DNA of 64,000 nt from Nonomuraea guangzhouensis (GTDB taxonomy: Bacteria > Actinomycetota > Actinomycetes > Streptosporangiales > Streptosporangiaceae): positions 275,152-339,151 of the forward strand of contig NZ_JAHKRM010000012.1 in assembly GCF_019396345.1 (NCBI RefSeq). The letters run 5' to 3'. The translations under genes were made by a program, and so were the position numbers. The notes under the pieces were generated by a model. The model worked only from the letters and a program-made list of their open reading frames with translations, had not been told where the DNA came from and searched no databases. Positions 34,628 to 42,918 of the stretch are shown here, piece after piece. Position 1 is the stretch's first letter. The number at the start of each line of letters is the position of its first letter.

Positions 34628-36308
34628 ACCCCTCTTAGCCGTGATCACCGCGGCCGCGACCCTGGCGACCTTCGCACCCCCGGCCGAGGCGGCGGGCGCG
34701 ACACTGACCGTCAACGTCGCCCAGCCGTTCCGGCCGGTGACCCACGTCGCCTCGGGCGGCCTGTACGGCCTCGCGGAGAACAGCAGGCCGGCCGACTCCA
34801 CGCTGTTACCGATCAAGGTGAACTCGCTGACCCAGCCCGCACCCGGCGTGGGCCAGCGCCCCAACGGCCAGCCACCCGGCGGCGACTCCCTGCTGGTGGC
34901 GCCGCAGGCCACCCGCGTCGGCGCGGGCGAGTTCATCCGGATGCCCGACATCTACCCGGACTTCCCCTACCGGTGGGTGAGCTGGAACGACTGGCTGGCC
35001 AAGGTGAACACCATGGTCAACGCCCGCCTCTCGGCCACGACGGTCACGAACGTGATCGGCTGGGAGCTCTGGAACGAGCCCGACTGGACCTGGAACACCG
35101 CCGCCGCGGGCGCCTTCAACGACGGCTGGGTACGCACCTACCGGGCGGTACGCGCGCTCGACACGCTGACGCCGATCGTCGGCCCCAGCACCGCGACGTA
35201 CAACCGCTCCTGGATGCAGTCGTTCCTGACCCGGGCCAGGGACACCGGCACGCTGCCCGACGTCATCTGCTGGCACGAACTGGTCAACCCCGACCGGATC
35301 GCCGCCGACCTCGCCGACTACCGGAACCTGGAATCCTCGCTGGGCATCAGCCCGCGCCGCGTCTCCATCAACGAGTACGCCGCCACCAGCGAGGTGGACG
35401 TACCCGGCCGGATCGCCAGCTACGTCGCCAAGTTCGAGCGCGGCGGCGTGGAGTCCGCGCACCGGGCCTTCTGGTACGAGTACGGCACCATGAACGGCCT
35501 GGTCGTCAACAACAACCAGCCGACCGGCACCTGGTGGCTGTACAAGTGGTACGGCGACATGGCCGGCAGCATGGTCACGACGACGCCGGCCACGCAGACC
35601 GGCCTGGACGGATTCGCCTCCTACGACGGCAGCCGCAAGATCGTCAACGTGGTGTTCGGCAACGAGTCGGGCACCAACACCGTCAACCTGACCGGCATCG
35701 GCGCGCTGGGCGCGAGCGTCCGCGTCACGCTGCTGTCCACCCCGTCCAGTGGCCGCTTCACCGCCGTGACCGCGCCCACCACGATCTCCACGACGACCCG
35801 GACGGTCAGTGGCGGGCAGCTCAGCGTGTCGGTGCCCAACATGTCCGTCAGCAGCGCCTACCAGCTCGTCGTCGAACCGGTCAGTGGCGTGCCCGCCTAC
35901 CAGCAGCGGTACGAGGCCGAGAACGCCTCGGTCTTCCGCGCCCAGCGGCTGAGCGCCGCCGGCGCGTCGGGCGGCGGCTACGTGGGCCGGATCGACAACT
36001 CGGGCACGCCGCGTACCGACAGCTACGTCGACTTCGTGGTGAACGTGCCGGCCGCCCGCGCGTACACGATGACCATCGGCTACGCCAACGCCACCGGCGC
36101 CACCGCCACCCAGGGCCTGGCGTACAACGGCGGAGCCTGGAGCACGGTCAGCTACCCGCCCACCCCGGCCTGGGGCCAGTTCGGCGCCACGATCGCCACC
36201 TCCGTCACGCTCGCGGCCGGTTACAACGTGATCCGCCTGGCCAAGGGCTCTCCGCACTTCGCGGGCGGCACCGGATACGCCGAACTGGACTACATCCAGC
36301 TCACCTGA
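34620..36308 (+). CDS. Secreted clan-A glycoside hydrolase (GH39-like) with CBM35-like tail
   Basis: A 562-residue exported protein. A Sec signal peptide (MRKPLLAVITAAATLATFAPPAEA) ends near residue 24. The TIM-barrel part carries the acid/base Glu153 in GWELWNEPDW and a likely nucleophile Glu252 in SINEYAAT, as in clan GH-A enzymes; family 39 is the closest guess. A beta-sandwich follows, and the last 130 residues (RYEAENASVFRAQRLSAAGASGGGYV, ending GTGYAELDYIQLT) are a CBM35/CBM6-like module. GTG at 34620 has GAAGGAG and overlaps the GH127 gene end by 8 bases. It probably trims polymers outside before import. Confidence 0.82.
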   Translation: MRKPLLAVITAAATLATFAPPAEAAGATLTVNVAQPFRPVTHVASGGLYGLAENSRPADSTLLPIKVNSLTQPAPGVGQRPNGQPPGGDSLLVAPQATRVGAGEFIRMPDIYPDFPYRWVSWNDWLAKVNTMVNARLSATTVTNVIGWELWNEPDWTWNTAAAGAFNDGWVRTYRAVRALDTLTPIVGPSTATYNRSWMQSFLTRARDTGTLPDVICWHELVNPDRIAADLADYRNLESSLGISPRRVSINEYAATSEVDVPGRIASYVAKFERGGVESAHRAFWYEYGTMNGLVVNNNQPTGTWWLYKWYGDMAGSMVTTTPATQTGLDGFASYDGSRKIVNVVFGNESGTNTVNLTGIGALGASVRVTLLSTPSSGRFTAVTAPTTISTTTRTVSGGQLSVSVPNMSVSSAYQLVVEPVSGVPAYQQRYEAENASVFRAQRLSAAGASGGGYVGRIDNSGTPRTDSYVDFVVNVPAARAYTMTIGYANATGATATQGLAYNGGAWSTVSYPPTPAWGQFGATIATSVTLAAGYNVIRLAKGSPHFAGGTGYAELDYIQLT

Positions 36309-36385
36309 CGGCGTTCTCAGCCGTCGACGACGGTGAGGCTGGTCGCGTCGTAGCGGGTGCCGGGGATCGTCGCCACGTCGCCCCG

Positions 36386-36523
36386 ATGTCGAGCGCGGCC
36401 CGGAGATCCTTTGCGTCGAGTCCCGCGACCTCCCGCAGGTCGGCGGGCTCGACGCTCTGGCGATCGACCCCCTGTTCGACGTGCCGCCCCGGCCCTACCA
36501 CTCCTGGGTTCATCGCGGCCGTG
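36386..36523 (+). pseudogene. Duplicated C-terminal remnant of the GH127 gene
   Basis: This stretch translates as VERGPEILCVESRDLPQVGGLDALAIDPL, joined to FDVPPRPYHSWVHRGR. Both pieces match the end of the GH127 protein at 34318-34563 (VERGPEVLCVESRDLPHADALDALVIDPL and FDVPLRPYHSWAHRGP), with the stretch between them deleted. No start codon or full domain is present. It lies about 80 bases after the secreted hydrolase and runs directly into a transposase remnant. Confidence 0.8.
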
Positions 36524-36700
36524 AGCTGACCGACCGGGCCTGGCAGCGGATAGAGCCGTTACCGCCCACCGTCCTCCCGCCTTCGACGACCGCAACCTGG
36601 TCGAGCGGTGTTTCGCCAAACTCGGGCAATGGCCGGCCATCGCCACCCACAGAGATCCGCCGACCGTCGCAGGGGCCGTTACCCGATCTCCGTCACGACC
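36523..36700 (+). pseudogene. Remnant of an IS5-type transposase
   Basis: ELTDRAWQRIEPLPPT (36523-36570) matches the N-terminus, and RNLVERCFAKLGQWPAIATH (about 36591-36650) matches the C-terminus of an IS5-family DDE transposase. The catalytic middle is deleted, and the two pieces are in different frames. It abuts the GH127 remnant, which suggests that a transposition or recombination event created the junction. Confidence 0.7.
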
Positions 36701-36872
36701 ACGAACCGTAGCCGATCTCTGCGCGTGCCGGAGGGGTGCTGATGTCGTTGGGCAGCGATCTTGGCAGGCATGGGCACAGCCCGTCAACCCACGCTGTCAC
36801 GACCGGCCGCCAAGGGTCCGGACCTGTTGATCACAATCTTTTGAATCTTGACGCGTGAGTGATCGACTCGGT

Positions 36873-36880
36873 GCTATAAC
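36873..36880 (+). promoter_or_regulatory. Extended -10 promoter upstream of the DUF4254-like gene
   Basis: TGCTATAAC (36872-36880) fits an extended -10 element. TTGACG lies at 36848-36853, but the 21-bp gap is longer than usual for a -35. The region 36701-36947 otherwise holds no gene; it is AT-richer than its surroundings. Confidence 0.45.
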
Positions 36881-36947
36881 GGCCTGACGCGCACGAATGC
36901 TCGGATTTGCACGAAAAGCGGGCCGCCGATGAAAGGGGGCGCGGGCA

Positions 36948-37490
36948 TTGACGACGTCGAGTCCTGCGGGCACGCAGCCTGGTCTTGTGTCCGACGATGG
37001 GATCCCGCAGTCTGCTGAACTGCTTGTCTGCTTTGATCGCGGGGATGCCGGTGATGGGGTGATGACCGGTATCGCATGCCGGCTGAGGTGGCATCACGAC
37101 GAGCAGTGGCAGGCCGAGGATCAGTCCCGGGACGCGGCCGACGACGACGAGGTGCTCGCCAAGATCAAACGGCACATCGACACCATGAATCTGACGCGCA
37201 GCCGGTTGGTCGATGAGCTGGACGCTTGGCTGACGGAGTGCCTTTCGCAGAACCTGTCAGCGCCGCTGCACACCGAAACCCTGGGCTCCGTGGTGGATCG
37301 GCTGTCCATTGCCTGGGTCCGTGCGGATCGGCTGGGGAGGCGAGAGGATGGCGGATCGCGGAGCCAACACGCCGCACGACAGCTTGAGGAGCTCGCCCAC
37401 GCATACGACGTTCTCGTGAGTGAGATCCGCGCGGGTTCTCGGCGGGTTCCCGATTGGCGAGCGCTGAAGTCCTATGGGGAGCGTTCTTGA
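36948..37490 (+). CDS. DUF4254-like protein
   Basis: A 180-residue protein, mostly helical. Its middle (CRLRWHHDEQWQAEDQSRDAADDDEVLAKIKRHIDTMNLTRSRLVDELDAWL) fits DUF4254, a helical domain of unknown function found beside glycosyltransferase genes. The C-terminal half has a second helix pair (HAARQLEELAHAYDVLVSEIRAG). TTG at 36948 has a purine-rich AAAGGGGG upstream. It overlaps or adjoins the GT9-like gene, forming an operon with it and the MFS gene. The function is unknown; a helper role for the glycosyltransferase is a guess based on position. Confidence 0.6.
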   Translation: MTTSSPAGTQPGLVSDDGIPQSAELLVCFDRGDAGDGVMTGIACRLRWHHDEQWQAEDQSRDAADDDEVLAKIKRHIDTMNLTRSRLVDELDAWLTECLSQNLSAPLHTETLGSVVDRLSIAWVRADRLGRREDGGSRSQHAARQLEELAHAYDVLVSEIRAGSRRVPDWRALKSYGERS

Positions 37491-37491
37491 C

Positions 37492-38691
37492 GTGAACTTC
37501 GACGGTTGGCGCGTTCGGGACACGCAGTGCCTGCGTGGGGGGCCGCTTCGCGTTCCGCCCGGTGATCTCCCCGTGGGATGCCGCCTTCCCTATCGCCGTG
37601 CTGTGGGCGAGGTGCCTCCTGGCCCTTCCGAACTACTGGATCGGGTGCTGGCGGACGGCTGGCGGGTGGAGTTCCTCACCAGGTCGGAGATCCCCAGTGG
37701 GCCTCCTACCGAGCCGATCCGGCTTGGTGACTTCCTGCTGTCCATGGTCGTCGTTCGTGCATTGCGGGAGGCAGCCGAGATCGTTGGTGTGGAGGTCCCG
37801 CCGATGTCCTACACGGGCAACCGCGGCCGGCTGATGCGCCGGTGTGAAATCCCGGTGACGGTCGAGGAGGATGCTCCGGGCTGTATGGTCGCCGCGAAGG
37901 GGCGAGATCCGATAAGGATCGAGGTACGTCCCGTGCGGCCGCCACGCTGGGTTGGTTTTCCCCGTCATGCGGATCGCATGACCGTGGCGATGCCGATCTG
38001 GCATGACCCGTGCGGTGACCTCGTGGACGTCCACGCGACCATGCCGCTCCGTCTCTATCTCCAGATGGAGCAGGATCTTGGCGTACGCCTCCCCGGCAGC
38101 GGAGACATTGTGCCGCGCTACCGATCCGAGGTCGTCGAGCCCGATGCGGGGCATGTCGTCTTCGTCGGCACGACGAGCAGTCCTACCGGCAAGGACTACG
38201 GAGTCGATGGATTCGCCGACGTGGCGCGTCACCTTCTCCGGCGGACGGGGCTTGATCTGCGCTTCACCCTGCTGACCAACGATCCGGACCTGCCTCCGGT
38301 GCCGATCGCGCCGGGCGTCCGCATGCGAGTGGTCTGTGGAATGGACGCGGCGGACTGCGTGGACTTGTTCGGCTCAGCGGAGCTGGTGATCGGCAATGAC
38401 ACGGGCCTTACTCACCTCGCCGCTCTGTCGGTGCGTCCAGGAGGTGGCGGTCCACACGTGGTCGGGCTCTACAACATCTTCAGCCCGTTGAAGTGGAACA
38501 CCGGCTCGCCTCGCCACCACAGCGTGTCCACGCCGCTCGCCCAGATGCTCGCGCTCGCTGACATCGACATCTACATCAACCAGTCGGGCTTCTACATCGA
38601 CCCCTCGCTCTGGGCCGAAGGGGCGGAACTCTCGACCGCACCCGCGCACATCGTGGCGGAGTTCGCGGCGAACTGCGTCGGCTGGATGTAG
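37492..38691 (+). CDS. GT9-like glycosyltransferase
   Basis: A 399-residue protein with a GT-B fold of the heptosyltransferase (GT9) kind. The C-terminal half has HVVFVGTTSSPTGKDYGVDGFADVARHLL, then RFTLLTNDPDLPPV and VDLFGSAELVIGNDTGLTHLAAL, the family's nucleotide-sugar site with the conserved GNDTGxxHLAAA. The N-terminal half is less conserved. GTG at 37492 has GGGGAG upstream; ATG at 37474 would overlap the preceding gene by 17 bases. As an actinomycete makes no lipopolysaccharide, the acceptor is probably a metabolite or cell-surface glycan. Confidence 0.68.
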   Translation: MNFDGWRVRDTQCLRGGPLRVPPGDLPVGCRLPYRRAVGEVPPGPSELLDRVLADGWRVEFLTRSEIPSGPPTEPIRLGDFLLSMVVVRALREAAEIVGVEVPPMSYTGNRGRLMRRCEIPVTVEEDAPGCMVAAKGRDPIRIEVRPVRPPRWVGFPRHADRMTVAMPIWHDPCGDLVDVHATMPLRLYLQMEQDLGVRLPGSGDIVPRYRSEVVEPDAGHVVFVGTTSSPTGKDYGVDGFADVARHLLRRTGLDLRFTLLTNDPDLPPVPIAPGVRMRVVCGMDAADCVDLFGSAELVIGNDTGLTHLAALSVRPGGGGPHVVGLYNIFSPLKWNTGSPRHHSVSTPLAQMLALADIDIYINQSGFYIDPSLWAEGAELSTAPAHIVAEFAANCVGWM

Positions 38692-38694
38692 AGG

Positions 38695-39888
38695 ATGGTC
38701 CTGTCTGCGCCGCTTCGTGGCCTCGCCATGGCATTGGTCCTGCGGAATCTCGCCCTCGGACTGGTCAACGTCTTCCTGCCGTTGCTGTTGCTCGAGCGGG
38801 GCGCGCAGTTGTGGCACATCTGCTTGTTCTACATCGGCTACGCCTTGTGCAAGCTCCTCATCAACTACCCCAGCATCGTCCTGGTGGAACGGCGCCATCC
38901 AGGTTTTGGCCTGGGGGTGGCACTGCTGGCCTCTGCGGTCTATCTGATGCTTCTTGAGGCTTACGTCAGTGGTGCCGGAGACTGGCTGATTGTCCTGGCG
39001 CCGGCGGCCCTCGCCTGGATGAACGCCTTCTTGTGGAACTCCCAGCACATTCACATCTCACGGGCGCTGGACGTCGCACGGCGTGGCCGTGACATGGCGC
39101 TGCTGAATACGTTCACCCACCTGGCGCTCCTGGCCGCCCCGCTGATCGGCGGGATCCTGATCGCCCTCGTCGGACAGCAGGCGCTCCTGTACGCAGCCAT
39201 CGGGATCATCGTTGTGGCGGCGTTCCCAGCAAGATCAGCTCGACACCTCCCCAGGTTCCCCGTACCCAGCCTCGGGGACCGCCGCCCCGCGCCGACCCGC
39301 GATCTCCTGGCCAACCTCTCCTTCAACGCGCACAACATGGTCCATTTCCTCGTGTGGCCGGTCTACCTCGCCGTCGTCATCGGCGAGTTCGCCACCATCG
39401 GCATCCTCACCGCGGCGGCCGAGGCGGTCGGCCTCATGCTGCTGATGGTCGCCGGCAAGCGCGGAGACCGAGGCGCGACGCGGCGCGTCCTGGTCGAAGG
39501 CACAGCGGCGACCACGGTCTTACACATCGCACGACTCGCGGCCGTAACCACTCCTGCGGCGATCGTCCTCATCGGCGGAGCGGCGGCGGCGGCCATCGGC
39601 TACCAGCAGATCCCCTGGGTGAGCACCTACTACGCACACGCCCGGCGACGCGGCGCGGGCTACGTGCTCTGGATGGAAATGGCCGGTGACATTGGGTATG
39701 TGCTGGCCTGGTCGGCACTCCTGGTCATCGCACTGGTGTCGGCCACCCCGCAGGCCTTCTTCGCCATGGCGTTCCTGCTGGCCGCATTCTTCACCCTGGG
39801 ATGCCTGCTCCTCGGCAAGGAACACAAAGAGGATGTCCCAGGCAGTGTCCACAGTCCGAAGGGTCCCATGGCGACGAGCAGGACATAA
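38695..39888 (+). CDS. MFS-like transporter
   Basis: A 397-residue membrane protein with about 12 hydrophobic segments. It opens LRGLAMALVLRNLALGLVNVFLPLLLLERGAQLWHI, and a cytoplasmic loop between helices 2 and 3 (LVERRHPGFGLG) is only weakly like the MFS consensus. The central loop is long (ARSARHLPRFPVPSLGDRRPAPTRDLL). ATG at 38695 is 3 bases after the GT9-like stop, so it is in the same operon. It may export or import the product of the neighbouring genes. No drug-efflux signature is clear. Confidence 0.75.
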   Translation: MVLSAPLRGLAMALVLRNLALGLVNVFLPLLLLERGAQLWHICLFYIGYALCKLLINYPSIVLVERRHPGFGLGVALLASAVYLMLLEAYVSGAGDWLIVLAPAALAWMNAFLWNSQHIHISRALDVARRGRDMALLNTFTHLALLAAPLIGGILIALVGQQALLYAAIGIIVVAAFPARSARHLPRFPVPSLGDRRPAPTRDLLANLSFNAHNMVHFLVWPVYLAVVIGEFATIGILTAAAEAVGLMLLMVAGKRGDRGATRRVLVEGTAATTVLHIARLAAVTTPAAIVLIGGAAAAAIGYQQIPWVSTYYAHARRRGAGYVLWMEMAGDIGYVLAWSALLVIALVSATPQAFFAMAFLLAAFFTLGCLLLGKEHKEDVPGSVHSPKGPMATSRT

Positions 39889-39893
39889 ACGGA

Positions 39894-39907
39894 GGTCATT
39901 AATGACC
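39894..39907. promoter_or_regulatory. 14-bp palindrome and hairpins after the MFS gene
   Basis: GGTCATTAATGACC is a perfect 14-bp palindrome 5 bases after the MFS gene. It is followed by CTGCC/GGCAG (39908-39923) and GGCC/GGCC (39923-39934) hairpins. The palindrome may be an operator for moaA; the hairpins look like a terminator. Confidence 0.5.
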
Positions 39908-39950
39908 CTGCCATGACAGGCAGGCCTTTCGGCCGACCCAAGATCAAGCC

Positions 39951-39979
39951 TTGACGACAGACCCTTTTCTACCTATTGT
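39951..39979 (+). promoter_or_regulatory. Sigma-70-type promoter for moaA
   Basis: TTGACG (39951-39956) and TATTGT (39974-39979) are 17 bases apart, the ideal spacing. The expected transcript start is near 39986, which rules out a translation start at 39951 and leaves a leader of about 140 bases. Confidence 0.65.
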
Positions 39980-39985
39980 TTCGCC

Positions 39986-40127
39986 CAGAATAGCAAGATC
40001 GATCCGGTACGAGAATACAGACGCGCCTCTATCCGCGCCCTGTCGGCGCAAACTTCTTGGCCACCTCGTTGAGGTAGATCAGAAAGCGAGGAATCGCTTG
40101 CCGAAGCGTGCTCATATAACGGATGCC
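39986..40127 (+). promoter_or_regulatory. Structured 5' leader of moaA
   Basis: The leader contains at least two clean hairpins: ACCTC-GTT-GAGGT (40063-40075) and AAGCGA-GGAA-TCGCTT (40084-40099), the latter with a GNRA tetraloop. moaA genes in other bacteria are often controlled by molybdenum-cofactor-sensing RNA leaders. Whether this one is such an RNA cannot be told by eye. Confidence 0.4.
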
Positions 40128-41132
40128 ATGCAGCGGCCACTCGGCCAGCTTCGACTCTCGGTCACTGACAGATGCAATCTGAGATGCCAGTATTGTATGC
40201 CGGAAGAAGAATATGAGTGGCTTTCGCGGTCGGACATTCTCGACTTCGACGAATACCGGCGCCTGGTCGAGGTGTTCGTCGGGCTGGGCGTCGACAAGGT
40301 TCGGCTGACCGGTGGCGAGCCGCTGCTTCGAGCCGATCTGCCGAAGCTGGTGGAGGCCCTCTCCGCCATCCCGGGCGTCGAAGACCTCGCGCTTACGACG
40401 AACGGGGTGCTCCTGCGAAAGCACGCCCAGGCGCTGCGCTCCGCCGGTCTCGATCGACTCACCATCAGCCTCGACACCTTGAGTCCAGATCGCTTCGTCA
40501 AGCTCTCTCGGCGCACCACCCATTCCAGCGTCTTGGATGGATTCCAGGCCGCGATCGAGGCAGGCTTCACCCAGACCAAGATCGACACCGTGGTTATGCG
40601 TGGCACCAACCACGACGAGTTACCACAACTTATCGAATTCGGAAAGAACGTCGGCGCCGAGGTGCGCTTCATCGAATACATGGACGTGGGCGGCGCGACC
40701 AACTGGAACCAGGAAATCGTCTTCAGCCGCGCGGAGATGCTCGAGTCCCTGACCGCCACGTACGGAAGCATCAAAGAGGTGCCCAAGCTGGATCGTGCCC
40801 CCGCCGATCAGTTCGAGCTTCCGGACGGCACCGTGTTCGGCATTATCTCCTCCACCACCGAGCCTTTCTGCGCTGCCTGCGATCGCAGCCGTTTGACGGC
40901 GGACGGCACCTGGTATCGCTGCCTGTACGCCATGGCCGGCACGGACCTGAGGAAACCGCTACGAGAGGGTGCGACGACCGAAGAACTTACGGAGTTGGTG
41001 GCGACTATCTGGAGTCGCCGCCGTGACCAGGGTGCCGTGAACCGCCTCAACGAGCAGGAGCGATCAGTGTTCGTCGGCCTTGATCGGCTCAAGAAGGATC
41101 CGCGGCTTGAGATGCATACACGCGGCGGCTGA
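40128..41132 (+). CDS. moaA: MoaA, GTP 3',8-cyclase (radical SAM)
   Basis: A 334-residue radical SAM enzyme that makes the first step of molybdopterin synthesis from GTP. The SAM cluster is Cys16-Cys20-Cys23 (DRCNLRCQYCMPEE). RLTGGEPLLR follows, and the C-terminal cluster is FCAACDRSRLTADGTWYRC. The protein ends HTRGG, keeping the two C-terminal glycines needed for activity. ATG at 40128 fits the usual length and the promoter; an in-frame TTG at 39951 would put the start upstream of the transcript. It is followed by a moaC remnant. A decayed second copy is at 44808-45405. Confidence 0.93.
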   Translation: MQRPLGQLRLSVTDRCNLRCQYCMPEEEYEWLSRSDILDFDEYRRLVEVFVGLGVDKVRLTGGEPLLRADLPKLVEALSAIPGVEDLALTTNGVLLRKHAQALRSAGLDRLTISLDTLSPDRFVKLSRRTTHSSVLDGFQAAIEAGFTQTKIDTVVMRGTNHDELPQLIEFGKNVGAEVRFIEYMDVGGATNWNQEIVFSRAEMLESLTATYGSIKEVPKLDRAPADQFELPDGTVFGIISSTTEPFCAACDRSRLTADGTWYRCLYAMAGTDLRKPLREGATTEELTELVATIWSRRRDQGAVNRLNEQERSVFVGLDRLKKDPRLEMHTRGG

Positions 41133-41153
41133 GTCTCGCTCAAGGAGTCATGA

Positions 41154-41282
41154 ATGCCAGAAGAAGCCGATTCCAACCACCTCGACTCGGCGGGGAACGC
41201 CCATATGGTCAACGTTACGGAGAAAGCGACGCGACGCCGTCGCATCGGGCGAAGCGGCCACTACACACGGCAAAAGAACTGA
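41154..41282 (+). pseudogene. moaC remnant with large in-frame deletion
   Basis: A complete little frame of 42 codons plus stop, with AAGGAG at 41142-41147. Residues 9-27 (HLDSAGNAHMVNVTEKATR) match the MoaC N-terminus (HIDAAGNARMVDVSEKTV in the intact copy). Residues 31-38 (IGRSGHYT) match its C-terminus (IGGRSGHYR). Some 115 codons, with all catalytic residues, are missing, yet frame, start and stop are kept. The position directly after moaA shows that this was once a moaAC operon. It is unlikely to be active; it may still be translated. Confidence 0.8.
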
Positions 41283-41308
41283 TACACGAAGGGTCGTGGA
41301 GGCGACGG

Positions 41309-41986
41309 GTGGCATCGACTGACGTGGCCGTCTTCGACCTCGACGGCACACTTGTCCGCGGGGATTCCCTCCGCCAGTTCAACAAATGGCTGCTGCGCCG
41401 CGGCCGAGTTCGCCATGTGATCTCGTTCCTGACGAGCCCGATCTTCAACGCCCTCATGGCGATGCGACCGACCCACATGGCGGGCCACACCATGCAACTC
41501 TGGTTTGCCACCTTCGGGCTTTCAGAGGACGGCCTCACTACGGCCGCCGAGGAATTCGCCGCACTCCACGCAGGCCCCGACAGCGGGAACCTGATGAGCG
41601 CGACTCTCAACCGGCTATCAAAGCATCTGGACGACGGCGATACCGTCATCGTGGCCACAGGCACGCTACGCCCACTGGCCGAGGCTCTCTGCCGCCAGAT
41701 CGGACTCACAGGGGTGCACGTCCTGGCGTCCACACTCCGCAAACGCGTCGGCGGACACGTCCCGGATCAACACTGCTTCGCGGAGACGAAAGTAGACAGA
41801 CTCCGGGATGCCGGATTCAGCCTCCCGATCGCGTACGCCTACTCGGACAGTCCGTCCGACATACCCCTCCTGCGAGCTGCACGTCACGGGGTCGTCGTCG
41901 ATCCAGATCCACGACACATTCGGCGCATCCAGCAGGCCACCGGCCACACATGCGAGGTCCTATGGAATCAAGCCTCAAATCCGTAG
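41309..41986 (+). CDS. HAD-superfamily phosphatase (HAD-IB, SerB-like)
   Basis: A 225-residue hydrolase. Motif I is VAVFDLDGTLVRGDSL (both catalytic aspartates at residues 9 and 11 or so), motif II is in VIVATGTLRPLAEAL, and motif III with the Mg-binding aspartates is AYAYSDSPSDIPLL. The helical cap resembles HAD-IB enzymes, which remove phosphate from serine phosphate-like or small metabolites. GTG at 41309 has GGAGG six bases upstream, so longer frames that run through the moaC remnant are rejected. In this setting a phosphorylated pterin is a possible substrate, but nothing in the sequence proves it. Confidence 0.83.
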   Translation: MASTDVAVFDLDGTLVRGDSLRQFNKWLLRRGRVRHVISFLTSPIFNALMAMRPTHMAGHTMQLWFATFGLSEDGLTTAAEEFAALHAGPDSGNLMSATLNRLSKHLDDGDTVIVATGTLRPLAEALCRQIGLTGVHVLASTLRKRVGGHVPDQHCFAETKVDRLRDAGFSLPIAYAYSDSPSDIPLLRAARHGVVVDPDPRHIRRIQQATGHTCEVLWNQASNP

Positions 41987-42019
41987 GTTTCCCTGGGGGC
42001 CCTATACAAGGCTGGGAGT

Positions 42020-42360
42020 CGTAGTACCTCCAAGAGTTGGGTGATCGAGCCATGAGAATGGTGTTCGATCTGCGCGAGGAGACCGGCGGCAAGGCCGGGA
42101 CGATCGCCCGGGTGGCCGACCGGCTCGGCGTGCACCGTGAGGTGCCGCACTCATGGGTGCGGCAGACGGAAATCGATGAGGAAAAGCGTTCGGGTGCTAC
42201 GTCGAGCACGCGCAGCGGATCGCCGAATTGGAGTGGAAGTCCGTGAGCCGCGCCGATCAAACGATATTCTGAAAGCCGCGTCGGCCTATTTTGCCCGAGA
42301 ACTCGGCCCGAGACCGCCGCGCTAATCGAGTTCGTCGACCTACATGAGGCCAGTAACAGA
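42020..42360 (+). pseudogene. Remnant of an IS3-family transposase
   Basis: From about 42020, ELGDRAMRMVFDLREETGGKAGTIARVADRLGVHREVPHSWVRQTEIDEEKR matches IS3 OrfA. After a frameshift near 42190 the other frame continues with RRSNDILKAASAYFARELGPRPPR, the OrfA end, and ALIEFVDLHEASNR resembles the start of OrfB. The rest of OrfB is missing. It splits the moa genes into two halves. The rest of the 460-base gap between the HAD and moaE genes holds no gene. Confidence 0.8.
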
Positions 42361-42446
42361 TCTTGGCAAGAGTGCTGCGAGTGCGCAATAATTCTCAAAG
42401 TTGGCAAGCTATGGATGCTTCGATCCCTGAACCAGGAGATGCGCAT

Positions 42447-42896
42447 ATGTCGACGACACCGTACTGCCTCCTCACGGAGGCGCCGCTGAGCCTCGACGAG
42501 GTTATGGGCGCGGTAACCTGGCCCGGCCAAGGCGGCACAGTGGTCTTTGTCGGCTACGTTCGGGACAACAATGAGGGACGATCTGTCACCCGGCTCGAAT
42601 ACGAAGCCTACGGAACGATGGCGCAGAATAGCCTGGTGGATATCGTGGCTCGTTGCGAGGGCACCGCAGAAAATGTCCGGGTGGCAGTGGCGCATCGAAC
42701 AGGGAGCCTCCAGGTCGGCGAGGTGGTAGTGATCATCGCAGCATCCGCGCCACACCGCGGGGAGGCATTCCACGCTGCTCGGCTCTGCGCTGAGCTTCTG
42801 AAGGCTGAGACGCCGATCTGGAAGAAAGAGATCGGGCCTGACGGCGAAGAGTGGATCGGTGCTCCTGACGATCTTTCAGTGACGAGCACCGATTAG
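42447..42896 (+). CDS. moaE: MoaE, large subunit of molybdopterin synthase
   Basis: A 149-residue protein of the MoaE family, which with MoaD inserts the dithiolene sulfurs into precursor Z. Conserved parts are GGTVVFVGYVRDNNEGRSVTRLEYEAYGTMAQ, AVAHRTGSLQVGEVVVIIAASAPHRGEAF, and the catalytic KAETPIWKKEI with its lysines. ATG at 42447 has CAGGAGA. It is on the plus strand and faces the rhodanese, moaD and moaC genes on the minus strand, after an IS3 remnant. Function of the pair depends on the MoaD at 43959. Confidence 0.92.
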   Translation: MSTTPYCLLTEAPLSLDEVMGAVTWPGQGGTVVFVGYVRDNNEGRSVTRLEYEAYGTMAQNSLVDIVARCEGTAENVRVAVAHRTGSLQVGEVVVIIAASAPHRGEAFHAARLCAELLKAETPIWKKEIGPDGEEWIGAPDDLSVTSTD

Positions 42897-42918
42897 CCGG
42901 CTGCCCAGAAGTCCTCCT

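Noticed and set aside
39951..40127. TTG at 39951 as the moaA start
   Set aside because: That codon is part of the -35 box of a well-formed promoter, so it lies upstream of the transcript; the extra 59 residues show no MoaA similarity.
41150..41308. N-terminal extension of the HAD phosphatase
   Set aside because: The extension overlaps the moaC remnant in another frame, and GTG at 41309 has a good ribosome-binding site and starts at the conserved motif.
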